Assembly: GCA_021782495.1 (NCBI GenBank)
Contig: JAJXUV010000002.1
Span: 205,791 to 269,790 of the forward strand
Reading direction: 5' to 3'
DNA from: Pseudomonadota bacterium
GTDB lineage: Bacteria > Pseudomonadota > Gammaproteobacteria > UBA1113
DNA length: 64,000 nt
Shown: positions 33,634-42,057 of the stretch, in pieces
Position numbering within the stretch: position 1 is the stretch's first letter
Layout: the number at the start of each line of letters is the position of its first letter
Program-made: the position numbers and the translations under genes
Notes under the pieces: generated by a model
The model's input: only the letters and a program-made list of their open reading frames with translations
Told to the model about the DNA's origin: nothing
Databases searched by the model: none

Positions 33634-35303
33634 ATCTGACGGATGATATGGCCACTGCACACGATCACGCCGATCACGGTCCAGCCAAAGGCTTAAAGCG
33701 TTGGCTTTTTACCACCAATCACAAAGACATTGGCACTTTGTATCTTTTGTTAAGTCTCACGATGTTTTTTGTTGCTGGTATTATGGCTTTGGTGGTGCGC
33801 ATCGAATTGTTTGAACCCGGTAAGGTTTGGGTAACGCCCGAATTTTTTAATCAAATGACGACTTTACATGGTTTGATCATGGTTTTTGGCGTCATTATGC
33901 CTGCGATGGCGGGCTTTGCAAACTGGATGATTCCTATGATGGTGGGCGCACCGGACATGGCTTTGCCACGCTTAAATAACTGGAGTTTTTGGCTATTGCC
34001 TTTTGCTTTTTTATTATTGTCTTTGCCTTTGCTGCGCGAATTGGTCGGGATGGCAAGTCATTTGATAGGCTTAAATTTATTTGCAGGTGCGGGTGCTGCG
34101 CCGGATTATGGGTGGACTTTTTACGCGCCCTTGTCGACGACTTATGGTCCCGACAGTACCGATTACATGATTTTTGCCATTCACATGATGGGAATTTCTT
34201 CTATTCTGGCTGCTATTAATATTGTCGTCACCATTTTTAATATGCGCGCGCCGGGCATGACCTGGATGCGTTTACCCATGTTTGTGTGGGGGTGGTTGGT
34301 GACGGCCTTTTTATTATTGGCGGTGATGCCGGTTTTGGCGGGCTGTGTCACCATGATGTTGATGGACCGACATTTTCACACCGCGTTTTTTGAAGCAGCC
34401 GGCGGCGGCGATCCCATTTTATTTCAACACATTTTTTGGTTTTTTGGACATCCTGAAGTGTACATTTTGATATTGCCGGGCTTTGGTATTATTTCTGAAG
34501 TGGTCCAAACTTTTTCGAGAAAAAGGTTATTTGGGTATAGCTTTATGGTTGCTGCAACCATTACCATTGCTTTTCTCGGTTATATCGTGTGGATGCACCA
34601 CATGTTTACCACGGGCGCGCCTTATGCGGCTCAATTGTTTTTTATGTATGCCACCATGTTGATAGCAGTGCCGACAGGCGTGAAAGTGTTTAACTGGGTC
34701 ACCACTATTTTTAAAGGCGAACTTACTTTCGAAACGCCAATGTTGTTTGCTTTGGGTTTTTTGGTGATGTTTACCATCGGTGGGTTTTCAGGGGTGATGT
34801 TGGCTATCGCGCCAGCGGATTATCAATACCGCGGCAGTTATTTCGTGGTCGCACATTTTCATTATGTTTTGGTTTCGGGATCCTTGTTTGCGATTTTTGC
34901 CGGCGTTTATTTTTGGTTACCCAAATGGACAGGGCATATGTACAATGAAACTTTGGGCAAATGGCATTTTTGGTTGTCAGCTATTTCCATGAATCTGACT
35001 TTTTTCCCCATGCATTTTGTAGGTTTAGCCGGCATGCCGCGCCGCATACCCGATTATGCTTTGCAATTTACGAATTTTAACCAAATAGCCACAGTTGGTG
35101 CTGTGATATTTGGCTTATCACAATTGTTATTTTTGGCGATTGTGATCCGTTCGTGCCAAAAACACAAAGCGGGTGTGAATGAGCATTTGCCAGACAATGT
35201 TTGGGATGGTGGTCGAAGTTTGGAATGGACACGCTTGCCAACGCCAGTTCCTTATCATACTTTTGAGACTGTGCCAGAGATAGGGCCGAATGACACGCAC
35301 TAG
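33630..35303 (+). CDS. coxA: Cytochrome c oxidase subunit I
   Basis: The catalytic subunit with heme a and the heme a3-CuB site, 557 residues, about 12 membrane helices. Signatures seen: TTNHKDIGTLYL near the start, LHGLIMVFGVIMPA (heme a histidine), WFFGHPEVYILILPGFGI (CuB His, cross-linked Tyr and the D-channel glutamate), WMHHMFTTG (two CuB histidines) and VAHFHYVLVSG (heme a3 and a histidines). These mark an A-family proton-pumping oxidase. It overlaps coxB by 4 bp and is followed by a repeat, then ctaG. Confidence 0.97.
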   Translation: MNLTDDMATAHDHADHGPAKGLKRWLFTTNHKDIGTLYLLLSLTMFFVAGIMALVVRIELFEPGKVWVTPEFFNQMTTLHGLIMVFGVIMPAMAGFANWMIPMMVGAPDMALPRLNNWSFWLLPFAFLLLSLPLLRELVGMASHLIGLNLFAGAGAAPDYGWTFYAPLSTTYGPDSTDYMIFAIHMMGISSILAAINIVVTIFNMRAPGMTWMRLPMFVWGWLVTAFLLLAVMPVLAGCVTMMLMDRHFHTAFFEAAGGGDPILFQHIFWFFGHPEVYILILPGFGIISEVVQTFSRKRLFGYSFMVAATITIAFLGYIVWMHHMFTTGAPYAAQLFFMYATMLIAVPTGVKVFNWVTTIFKGELTFETPMLFALGFLVMFTIGGFSGVMLAIAPADYQYRGSYFVVAHFHYVLVSGSLFAIFAGVYFWLPKWTGHMYNETLGKWHFWLSAISMNLTFFPMHFVGLAGMPRRIPDYALQFTNFNQIATVGAVIFGLSQLLFLAIVIRSCQKHKAGVNEHLPDNVWDGGRSLEWTRLPTPVPYHTFETVPEIGPNDTH

Positions 35304-35309
35304 TGAGCC

Positions 35310-35373
35310 TGTCATCCCTGCGCAAGCAGGGATCCAGGGTTTGAAACTGGATTCCTGCTTGCGCAAGAATGAC
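35310..35373. repeat. Family B palindrome, copy 5, between coxA and ctaG
   Basis: Left arm 35310-35337 and right arm 35347-35373 with a few mismatches; centre CCAGGGTTTGAAACTGG, so this copy is inverted relative to copies 3 and 4. It has the GCGCAAGC variant. A partial arm follows at about 35380. Confidence 0.85.
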
Positions 35374-35416
35374 AAAAAAGCAGAGATGACAAGATTTTTT
35401 AGATCGAAGGTATTAG

Positions 35417-35995
35417 ATGACGACTGATCGCAAATATAAAAATAAACGCTTAATCTGGCAACTCTCCGTAGGCGTTGTCTTTATGTTTGGCTTTTGCTAT
35501 CTGCTGGTGCCTTTATACACCTTGATTTGCAATCATTTGGGGATCAATGGTCGTGGAGATTTTTTTGTGCGCGATGTGGATCCCAATGTCAAAGCCGATC
35601 TGAGTCGAACGATTAAAGTTGATTTTTCAACAACGGTCCACGGCGATTTCCCTTTTGTTTTTAAATCGGTGACCCATCATCTCAGCATTCACCCTGGCGA
35701 AAAAAAGCTTGTTTATTTTTATGCAGAAAACCAATCGGCGCAGGGAATTACGGTTCAAGCTATTCCCAGTATCACGCCAGACGATGCAGCCAAATACCTT
35801 AAAAAAACCCAATGTTTTTGTTTTACCCAACAATATTTTGCACCCGGTGAAAGAGCGGATATGCCTGTGTATTTTTACCTAGAACCGAATTTACCCAAAG
35901 AAATCAAAGAAGTGACTTTGTCTTATAGTTTGTTTGATGCAAGGCAGTATTTGAAAAATGAGAAACCCTATACGGAGGGGCGGATTGATTTGTGA
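35417..35995 (+). CDS. ctaG: Cytochrome c oxidase assembly protein CtaG/Cox11
   Basis: CtaG delivers copper to the CuB site of subunit I. The 192-residue protein has one N-terminal membrane helix (about residues 14-36), the conserved NQSAQGITVQAIPSITP region and the copper-binding C-F-C-F motif in KTQCFCFTQQYFAPGE (about residues 128-143). The periplasmic immunoglobulin-like domain ends with LSYSLFDA. It follows coxA after a palindrome. In related genomes coxC comes next; here 340 bp of repeats replace it. Confidence 0.95.
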   Translation: MTTDRKYKNKRLIWQLSVGVVFMFGFCYLLVPLYTLICNHLGINGRGDFFVRDVDPNVKADLSRTIKVDFSTTVHGDFPFVFKSVTHHLSIHPGEKKLVYFYAENQSAQGITVQAIPSITPDDAAKYLKKTQCFCFTQQYFAPGERADMPVYFYLEPNLPKEIKEVTLSYSLFDARQYLKNEKPYTEGRIDL

Positions 35996-36051
35996 AAGTA
36001 TATGTTAAGCTATAGACTTTCAGATAATTATTTTTGCTTTTGAACTCAAAT

Positions 36052-36302
36052 ACTCTGTGGGCTGTCATTGCGAGCCAAAGAATCGAAGACCGTCATTGCG
36101 AAACAAACCGTTCTACCGATCTAGTGCGAAAACATGAAACAAGTAATGGTTTGTAAAGCAATCCAGTGCGGAACTATAATAGGGGCATAAGTATGTCCGT
36201 ACCAAGATCGCAACTGGAGTGCCGCGTCGACTGTGCTAGCTCTGTGTTTTCGCACTAAATCTGTGCAGGACGGTCTCCTCGCAATGACGGCCCATAGGGT
36301 GT
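36052..36302. repeat. Composite family C repeat in the ctaG-surf1 gap
   Basis: The outer arms, CTGTGGGCTGTCATTGCGAG (left) and CTCGCAATGACGGCCCATAG (right), are imperfect inverses; inside lie AGTGCGAAAAC (about 36122) and GTTTTCGCACT (about 36248), a perfect 11-bp inverted pair. GCAATCCAGTG occurs in the middle. No coding frame or promoter is evident in 35996-36335. It is probably several layered repeat insertions. Confidence 0.7.
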
Positions 36303-36335
36303 TTTAATTATCTAGAAAACTAAGAGAGTTAATGA

Positions 36336-37109
36336 ATGATGAAACTTAAATCCTATTGTTGGCTATCACTCTGGCTATTTTTTGTGGCACTTTTTATTGG
36401 TTTAGGTTTTTGGCAATTGCAGCGCTATTATTTGAAAAAAAATTTAATAATAACTTATGAAACACGAATACAAGCGCCATTTCTCAAGATTCAGCAATTG
36501 CAAGCGCCTAAAGAAAAGTTGTTGTACCATCGGTTGGAAGCGGTTGGTGAGATAGGTCGAAAGCCAAATTTGTATTGGCAAAATCGGTATTATCAAGATA
36601 GGTATGGATATCATGTTTTAACACCTTTGTGGGTTGCTTCAACGCAAAAATATCTATTAGTAGATCGGGGTTTTGTAGCACAATTGCCAACCGTTAATCA
36701 AAAAGATTCTTTAAATGGCATGCAAGCAATCACGGGCATTATTTATTACCCAGATAAAGCCGGATTTATTTTAGGAAGTGCCCATTCGCGCAATGCGGCG
36801 GGGCAAGTACTTGTTCAAACTTTAAACTTTTCAGTTATTGCACAAACGCTAAAAGCCTCGGTTTACCCTTTCATACTCTATATACAATCTCCTTTAGAAG
36901 CGGATAAAGGCTATTCCTGGCCGTTATCTGCGCAAAAAATAGCCCAAAATAATCGACAAGAACTGTCTTTTTTTGGTACTATAACACCTCCCAGTCGTCA
37001 TCTGGGCTACGCCGTGCAGTGGTTTGCAATGGCCTTGGTGTTAGCGTGCCTCGTCGTCATTGCGAGGAGACCGTTCCACAGATCGAGTGCGAAAAGACAA
37101 AATAAGTAA
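36336..37109 (+). CDS. SURF1 family cytochrome oxidase biogenesis protein
   Basis: SURF1/Shy1 proteins assist heme a insertion into subunit I. The 257-residue protein has an N-terminal membrane helix (about residues 10-28) with GLGFWQLQRYYLKK, the YHVLTPLWV and YLLVDRGFV strands, and a C-terminal helix after HLGYAVQWFAMALVLACLVVIA. The final residues (from about ARRPFHRSSAKRQNK) are encoded by a family C repeat, so the natural C-terminus may have been replaced. The start is one of two adjacent ATGs. It opens surf1-hypothetical-ctaA-ctaB. Confidence 0.93.
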   Translation: MMKLKSYCWLSLWLFFVALFIGLGFWQLQRYYLKKNLIITYETRIQAPFLKIQQLQAPKEKLLYHRLEAVGEIGRKPNLYWQNRYYQDRYGYHVLTPLWVASTQKYLLVDRGFVAQLPTVNQKDSLNGMQAITGIIYYPDKAGFILGSAHSRNAAGQVLVQTLNFSVIAQTLKASVYPFILYIQSPLEADKGYSWPLSAQKIAQNNRQELSFFGTITPPSRHLGYAVQWFAMALVLACLVVIARRPFHRSSAKRQNK

Positions 37110-37131
37110 CGGTCGACGTGGCAATCCAGGA
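37045..37131. repeat. Family C repeat overlapping the 3' end of surf1
   Basis: Contains GTCATTGCGAGGAGACCG, then AGTGCGAAAAG and GGCAATCCAGG, the elements also seen in the 36052-36302 composite. The surf1 stop codon lies within it. Confidence 0.8.
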
Positions 37132-37155
37132 AAATCTTTACCAGTGAGGCAATAA

Positions 37156-37770
37156 TTGATTTACAAAGAAATTAGAAAAATGGAATTCTTTATACAGAAG
37201 CATTTACTTATTTGTTCCAAATTCCGCGTGATTTTCATTGTCTTATTATTTTTATCGCCTTTTATACTGGCAACTTGGGTATATCGGCATGCAAATTTAT
37301 TCGAATTCAAAACCACGAATTTGGGCCATTTATTTTCGACACCTACCCAAATAACTGGTGCTTGGTCTGCCGAAGAGGGGCAGTGGCAAGTTTTATATTG
37401 GCCCAGCGAAACGGGCAGTGACGCTTCAGTATTATTGTACCAATTACACCAAATGCGCATTGCTTTGGGACGCAGCGAAAAGCAATTGCCCATTCACGTG
37501 GTATTGCCCGCATCCTGTGATAAGACTCTGCTGTGCCAACAAAAACAAATGATTTCAAAAAATGGCATAAACATTTTAGACAGTCATTCTAATGATTTTA
37601 TGCGGCAATTGTCTTCCAGCGATCAAGTGAATCTCCAAAAAAATGCCGAAGGAAAAGTGTATTTGATCGATCCTCGAGGGTATTTTTTCATGTATTACAC
37701 TGAAAATGAAAATCCCTTAAATATTCTGCAAGATCTTAAACATCTTTGGGAGGTTTCTTCTAATGGATAA
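37156..37770 (+). CDS. Conserved membrane-anchored protein of the cox cluster
   Basis: A 204-residue protein with one N-terminal membrane helix (about residues 24-43) and a periplasmic part containing a Cys pair (ASCDKTLLCQQKQ, about residues 116-128) and a region like a thioredoxin-fold redox protein (KVYLIDPRGYFFMYY). Genes at this position, between surf1 and ctaA, are common in gammaproteobacterial cox clusters (Pseudomonas has one) and lack a known function; a copper or thiol role in assembly is an inference. A TTG at 37156 has GAGG 6 bp upstream; ATG 37180 is the alternative. It overlaps ctaA by 8 bp. Confidence 0.75.
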   Translation: MIYKEIRKMEFFIQKHLLICSKFRVIFIVLLFLSPFILATWVYRHANLFEFKTTNLGHLFSTPTQITGAWSAEEGQWQVLYWPSETGSDASVLLYQLHQMRIALGRSEKQLPIHVVLPASCDKTLLCQQKQMISKNGINILDSHSNDFMRQLSSSDQVNLQKNAEGKVYLIDPRGYFFMYYTENENPLNILQDLKHLWEVSSNG

Positions 37771-38788
37771 ATTAACAGTATGGCAAAAACGATTAAGTTT
37801 AAGCGCATTGTGCTTTGCTTTCCTCGTTATTGTTTTAGGCGCTTTAACGCGTTTGATCGATGCAGGGTTGGGGTGTCCTGATTGGCCAGGTTGTTATGGC
37901 CATTTAACGGTGATAGGTGCTGAACAAGATCAATTCTTAAAATGGGCTTATCCTCAAACGCCTTTGGTGTCTTACAAAGCTTGGGCGGAAATGCTACACC
38001 GCTATTGCGCGGGTTTATTGAGTCTTTTGATTTTAAGTTTGGCGACGGTTTTAGGGATTCGTTTTGTGCGAGAAAAACGAGCGGCTTTTTTGGTTTTGCT
38101 TTTAACACTCTTAGCTTTGGTCGTTTATCAAATTATGTTGGGGCGATGGACCGTCACTTTACAATTACTGCCAAGCATTGTCACGCAACATTTATTAGGG
38201 GGATTTTTGACGATCGCTTTACTGGGTTTGTGTTATTGTCACACCTCTTTAAAAACAGACTCCACTTTTTACTTAAAAAATGAATTTGTGTGGGGACTAA
38301 TAGGGACGATCTTATTGCTGGTTCAAATTTTTCTAGGTGCCTGGACCAGTACCCATTATGCTGCCTTAAGTTGTGAGGCTTTTCCATTTTGCAATGAAAT
38401 CGACATTAATATGCCTTTTGCTTGGCAAGAAGCTTTTCAATGGCAAACACCCATCGGTTTAAATTATGAAGGTGGGCTTTTAAGTGAGACGGCGCGTCAA
38501 ACCATACAAATGGTGCATAGAATCGGAGCGGCGGTAGTTTTTCTATATTGGTTTGTATTTTTCTTAATGGTTAACTATAAGTTAAAACCCAAAGTGCTTA
38601 AAAATTTGTATCTTGTTTTAATATTACTCTTGATACAATTTGCTTTAGGCATCGCGAATGCGGTATTTTCATTGCCGTTGGTGGTGGCTGTACTACACAA
38701 TGTGGCTGCAGCTTTATTATTATTAAGCGCTGTTTTCTTGACCTGGCAATTGGCGAATAACAAGAAGGTAAACTCATGCAAGCAATAA
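37763..38788 (+). CDS. ctaA: Heme A synthase CtaA (COX15 type)
   Basis: CtaA oxidises the C8 methyl group of heme O to make heme A. The 341-residue protein has eight predicted membrane helices, the [21 protein letters not shown] motif (about residues 27-47), histidines in [10 protein letters not shown] and TQHLLGG, a second Cys pair CEAFPFCN in the middle loop, and repeated helix-4 type motif [13 protein letters not shown]. It overlaps the preceding gene by 8 bp and ctaB by 13 bp, which fits coupled synthesis of the two heme-modifying enzymes. Confidence 0.95.
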   Translation: MDKLTVWQKRLSLSALCFAFLVIVLGALTRLIDAGLGCPDWPGCYGHLTVIGAEQDQFLKWAYPQTPLVSYKAWAEMLHRYCAGLLSLLILSLATVLGIRFVREKRAAFLVLLLTLLALVVYQIMLGRWTVTLQLLPSIVTQHLLGGFLTIALLGLCYCHTSLKTDSTFYLKNEFVWGLIGTILLLVQIFLGAWTSTHYAALSCEAFPFCNEIDINMPFAWQEAFQWQTPIGLNYEGGLLSETARQTIQMVHRIGAAVVFLYWFVFFLMVNYKLKPKVLKNLYLVLILLLIQFALGIANAVFSLPLVVAVLHNVAAALLLLSAVFLTWQLANNKKVNSCKQ

Positions 38789-39657
38789 AAAAATCGCGTA
38801 GTTATTACGAATTGTGCAAACCGCGTGTCGTGATGTTGATGATCTTAACGTCAATAGTCGGCATGTGTTTGGCCACGCCGCATGTGCCGAATCTCTTTAT
38901 TTTGATCGTCGGTAATCTGGGTATTGCATTGTCGGCATCGAGTGCGGCCACCTTAAACCACATTGCCGATGAACACATAGACAGGCTCATGAAACGCACC
39001 GAGCGTCGCCCTTTGGTGCAAAGGGAGTTGAGTGTGAAGCAAAGTTTGTGCTTTGCTTTCATTTTAGGTGTGGTGGGACTCAGTGTTTTATACTTCTGTA
39101 TAAATCCTTTAACGGCCTTTTTAACTTTTATTTCACTGATGGGGTATGCAGTTCTTTATACGCTCTTTTTAAAATACCAAACACCGCAAAATATTGTTAT
39201 TGGTGGTTTAGCGGGTGCTGCACCGCCTTTGTTAGGGTGGACGGCGGTGACTGGGCATATTTCGCCTCAAGCATTGCTATTAGTATTGATCATTTTTGTG
39301 TGGACGCCGCCGCATTTTTGGGCTTTGGCTATTCATCGTTTTGAGGACTATGCCAAAGCAAAAGTACCTATGTTGCCCAATACTCATGGCATTGCGCACA
39401 CTAAATTCCAAATTGTTTTATACAGTGTATTGTTGTGTGTTGCTACTGTATTGCCCTTTGTGATTCGACAAGCGGGGTGGTTTTATTTGGCCCTTGTTTT
39501 ATTACTGAATGCTCGTTTTCTATATTGGGCTTTTAAATTGTATTTTAGCAAAAATGATATAGAAGCTTTTAAATTGTTTAAGTTTTCCATTCAGTATTTG
39601 GGCGGTGTTTTCGTAGCCTTATTGGTGGATCATTATTTATATACTCTTCGCATTTGA
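38776..39657 (+). CDS. ctaB: Protoheme IX farnesyltransferase (heme O synthase) CtaB
   Basis: CtaB attaches a farnesyl group to heme B, the step before CtaA. The 293-residue protein is a UbiA-type prenyltransferase with the two Asp-rich motifs: [20 protein letters not shown] (about residues 56-75) and [15 protein letters not shown] (about 193-207). About eight to nine membrane helices are visible. It overlaps ctaA by 13 bp. A perfect 14-bp palindrome follows the gene. Confidence 0.96.
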   Translation: MQAIKKSRSYYELCKPRVVMLMILTSIVGMCLATPHVPNLFILIVGNLGIALSASSAATLNHIADEHIDRLMKRTERRPLVQRELSVKQSLCFAFILGVVGLSVLYFCINPLTAFLTFISLMGYAVLYTLFLKYQTPQNIVIGGLAGAAPPLLGWTAVTGHISPQALLLVLIIFVWTPPHFWALAIHRFEDYAKAKVPMLPNTHGIAHTKFQIVLYSVLLCVATVLPFVIRQAGWFYLALVLLLNARFLYWAFKLYFSKNDIEAFKLFKFSIQYLGGVFVALLVDHYLYTLRI

Positions 39658-39679
39658 TTTTTATGCTTTGTTGGCTTCG

Positions 39680-39730
39680 CTTTTTTGCAGCAGTCATGTA
39701 TGAGTACAATACACTCCTGCTGCAAAAAAG
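39680..39730. repeat. Perfect 14-bp palindrome after ctaB
   Basis: CTTTTTTGCAGCAG (39680-39693) and CTGCTGCAAAAAAG (39717-39730) pair exactly around 23 nt. The run of T is on the 5' side of each stem, so it is not a standard rho-independent terminator, though the structure may still stop or protect transcripts. Confidence 0.8.
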
Positions 39731-39786
39731 TTTGCCGCCGCGCCTAAAAACCAACTGCTGTGAGTATAATCACAGGAGAAATTAAA

Positions 39787-40455
39787 ATGTCTGCACAACG
39801 GAGTAATCACAAAGTATTATTTTTAACTTTAATGGCCATGGTCCTCGTTATGGCCTTTGGGCTGTATTTTGGCGTAGGGCATCATCGTAAAGAAGCTGTG
39901 GACATTAAGTCGCTTAAAGTCAGCGGAACTTTATTACAACCCACCAAAGCTTTGCCCGATTTTAAATTAGAAAGCAGTTTAAACAGTGGCAGTTTGACTC
40001 AGAATGATTTAAAAGGCCATTGGTCTATTTTATTTTTTGGATTTAGCAATTGTGGTTCTGTTTGTCCTACCACTATGTCAGCTTTGAACAAAATGTACAA
40101 AAGGCTGGAAATCAGTTTGCCCAGCCAAGATTTGCCGCAAGTGATCATGATTTCAGTCGATCCCGCTCGAGACAGTGTAGAACGCATGAAATCCTATGTC
40201 GAATCCTTTAACCCGCATTTTATAGGCGCGCGTGCGCCGATGGAAGTCATTGCGCCTTTGGAGCAAAGCTTAGGCGTTGTTTCTGTTAAACTGGAAGCTT
40301 CCCAAAATAAAAATAGCAACAATTATGTGGTGAATCACAGTGCAGAATTATTTTTAGTGGACAAAAGTGGTCGTGTGTTGGCGTATTTTCCTTTCCCGCC
40401 TGAAGTGAATGCTTTGGTCCAAGATTATTCGACCATCGTTACGGCTTTATCCTAA
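39787..40455 (+). CDS. SCO1/SenC family copper chaperone
   Basis: SCO proteins deliver copper to, or reduce, the CuA site of oxidase subunit II. The 222-residue protein (from ATG 39787, AGGAG upstream) has one N-terminal membrane helix, then a thioredoxin-like fold with the copper site C-x-x-x-C in NCGSVCPTTMSAL and the distal histidine in VVNHSAELFLV. SCO is the third ligand set found in the family. The GTG at 39760 would add nine unlikely residues. Its stop overlaps the TlpA-like start by one base (TAATG). Confidence 0.93.
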   Translation: MSAQRSNHKVLFLTLMAMVLVMAFGLYFGVGHHRKEAVDIKSLKVSGTLLQPTKALPDFKLESSLNSGSLTQNDLKGHWSILFFGFSNCGSVCPTTMSALNKMYKRLEISLPSQDLPQVIMISVDPARDSVERMKSYVESFNPHFIGARAPMEVIAPLEQSLGVVSVKLEASQNKNSNNYVVNHSAELFLVDKSGRVLAYFPFPPEVNALVQDYSTIVTALS

Positions 40456-40907
40456 TGAAAATTTTTTTGATGGGTCTGTGTCTACTCTTATTGCTGGTTT
40501 CTTGTGATCGCCAACAAAAACCTAAAATGATCTTCGACAACCAACACCACCGTTTAACACAAGTCACAGAAAAGCAATGGACACTTGTAAATTATTGGGC
40601 ACCTTGGTGTGAAGGCTGTCTGCGTGAAATTCCGCAGTTAAATCAATTGGCGCGTTCAGACAAAGTGCGGGTATTGGGTGTGAGTTTTGATGAAATGAGT
40701 GAAGCGGATCTCAATCGCTTTGCCCAACAAATTCACATTCAATATCCCGTTTTATTGTCGGATCCCCAAAAAGCCTGGCACTTGCCTGTGCCCGCCGTAT
40801 TGCCGACGAGTTATTTGTTGGATCCTCAAGGGCATATACAAGCCACTTTAGTGGGACCGCAGACGGAGGAAAGCGTATTGCGGGCAATATATGCCAAACG
40901 TACCTGA
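40455..40907 (+). CDS. TlpA/ResA-like thioredoxin lipoprotein
   Basis: A 150-residue lipoprotein (signal with lipobox LVSC, Cys about residue 17) carrying a thioredoxin fold: active site WAPWCEGCLREIP (about residues 49-61) and the cis-proline loop VPAVLPTSYLLD. Periplasmic TlpA-like proteins keep cysteines of CuA sites or apocytochromes reduced. Its position, overlapping sco by one base and followed by a cytochrome c gene, supports a role in oxidase or cytochrome c maturation. The WCxxC spacer is E-G, unlike thioredoxin's G-P. Confidence 0.88.
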   Translation: MKIFLMGLCLLLLLVSCDRQQKPKMIFDNQHHRLTQVTEKQWTLVNYWAPWCEGCLREIPQLNQLARSDKVRVLGVSFDEMSEADLNRFAQQIHIQYPVLLSDPQKAWHLPVPAVLPTSYLLDPQGHIQATLVGPQTEESVLRAIYAKRT

Positions 40908-40949
40908 AAAAGTGAATTATGAAGCAATGAACCTGATGTAACAAAAATC

Positions 40950-40993
40950 TGTCATCCTCGCGAGGTAACGTAGTTACCTTGTCGAGGATGACA
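40950..40993. repeat. Palindrome between the TlpA-like gene and cytochrome c5
   Basis: TGTCATCCTCGCGAGGTAAC and GTTACCTTGTCGAGGATGACA are inverses with a one-base offset. The outer part (TGTCATCCTCG) is related to the end of the element upstream of leuS at 28700. Confidence 0.75.
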
Positions 40994-41016
40994 ACTCAGA
41001 GGAAAAATAACGTGTT

Positions 41017-41418
41017 ATGTTAAAAAAAGCACTCATTCTCTTATTACTTATTCTTGCCGGTGCTTTGGGCTTTTATGCCGCTTTGCGAAATACACACGCG
41101 CCATCCACTTCAGTCGTCTACATGCGAACTTATCATTATCCGGCTTCTTTTGTAAGTCAATTGAAAAACGATCCTAAGGCTGGCGAAAAAATTTATCAAG
41201 AATACTGTGCGGCCTGTCATGCCCCGAACCCTATGGTCGACATTAATGCGCCTTCTAAGGGGAATAAAGCTTTATGGCAAGCCTTGAGGCAAAGTTTGGG
41301 CGAAGAAAGCTTGTGGCAATATACTTTAATGGGTCACAATGCTATGCCAGCCCGAGGCGGGTGTTTTGAATGCAGCGATGCGCAATTGCGTCAAGCCTTG
41401 CAGTATTTGGAGCAATAA
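41017..41418 (+). CDS. Cytochrome c5-like monoheme protein
   Basis: A 133-residue protein with an N-terminal membrane anchor or uncleaved signal (about residues 1-22), one heme site CAACH (about residues 65-69) after EKIYQEYC, and the c5-type C-terminal knuckle GGCFECSDAQLRQALQYL with a second Cys pair. The axial methionine is probably in GHNAMPARG. It matches the two C-terminal domains of the tetraheme protein at 30555-32150. It is a likely electron donor to the aa3 oxidase. The start may be ATG 41017. Confidence 0.88.
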   Translation: MLKKALILLLLILAGALGFYAALRNTHAPSTSVVYMRTYHYPASFVSQLKNDPKAGEKIYQEYCAACHAPNPMVDINAPSKGNKALWQALRQSLGEESLWQYTLMGHNAMPARGGCFECSDAQLRQALQYLEQ

Positions 41419-41420
41419 GT

Positions 41421-41954
41421 ATGTTCAGCATATTCCTGTGGATAATCGGTACTTTGATAGCTAAATGGTTGCCACACACTGCGAATTATTCGCCGGAAAT
41501 TGCCATGACAGTCTATTTCGCCAGTCGATATCGTTTTATCGTGGCCAGTCTTTTAACCCTAATCACCGTAGAAATCGCCGATCTTGGATTAGCTTTGCTG
41601 TACCATTATCCTTTCGGGGGTTGGTGGTCTTTTTTTAATGCGCTGTCTTTATTGTGCATTATTGGCCTTTTTGCAAAACCTTGGGTTAAAATTTTTAGTG
41701 TAGATGCGTGTAGCAGAGTGTGTAGCGCTGCCTTATTCTATTGGATTCTCACTAATTTTGGCGTATGGCTTAGCAGTGGGTACTATCCTTTGACTCTATC
41801 GGGTTTGATGGCTTGCTACAGTATGGCTTTGCCCTTTTTGCCTGCGCAATTGATTTCGGGTTTTGCTTTTGCGCTGTTGTGGGGTGCTTTGAGAAAAAGT
41901 ATACAATTTTCTAATTTTTTTGAAGTCATATGCCAAAAAGTTAAATTTTTATAA
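41421..41954 (+). CDS. DUF6580-like integral membrane protein
   Basis: The 177-residue protein has five to six hydrophobic segments. Segments such as ILTNFGVWLSSGYYPLTLSGLMACYSMALPFLPAQLISG (second half) match the pattern of the DUF6580 family, a group of small membrane proteins of unknown function resembling vitamin-transporter S-components. ATG 41421 is preceded by GGAG; an upstream GTG/ATG-less extension would overlap the cytochrome gene. It lies 2 bp after the cytochrome c5-like gene and is followed by an AT-rich hairpin. Confidence 0.7.
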   Translation: MFSIFLWIIGTLIAKWLPHTANYSPEIAMTVYFASRYRFIVASLLTLITVEIADLGLALLYHYPFGGWWSFFNALSLLCIIGLFAKPWVKIFSVDACSRVCSAALFYWILTNFGVWLSSGYYPLTLSGLMACYSMALPFLPAQLISGFAFALLWGALRKSIQFSNFFEVICQKVKFL

Positions 41955-41959
41955 GATTA

Positions 41960-41990
41960 AGTATTTTATTTATATAAAAAATAAAATACT
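41960..41990. terminator. AT-rich hairpin between the DUF6580 gene and clpB
   Basis: AGTATTTTATT (41960-41970) and AATAAAATACT (41980-41990) pair perfectly over 11 bp around nine bases. It has no GC core or T-tract, so termination is uncertain, but it cleanly separates the DUF6580 gene from the clpB promoter. Confidence 0.45.
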
Positions 41991-41999
41991 CATTTGACT

Positions 42000-42029
42000 C
42001 TTGAAAAAAGTACCCATTATCCCCAATTT
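42000..42029 (+). promoter_or_regulatory. Heat-shock (sigma-32) promoter of clpB
   Basis: CTTGAAA (42000-42006), a 14-bp spacer, then CCCCAATTT (42021-42029) match the sigma-32 consensus (CTTGAAA, 11-16 bp, CCCCAT-T) almost exactly. It lies about 30 bp before the clpB start. The expected start of transcription is near 42036. Confidence 0.85.
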
Positions 42030-42057
42030 GGTCTATAAATAAAGGTGGAGAGAACTA

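Noticed and set aside
21311..35373. Recurrent palindromes as a possible CRISPR array
   Set aside because: Copies are single, scattered over kilobases and internally palindromic; there are no regularly spaced repeats or unique spacers and no cas genes.
39680..39730. Palindrome after ctaB as a rho-independent terminator
   Set aside because: The T-run lies on the 5' side of the stem and there is no T-tract after the right arm; kept only as a repeat.
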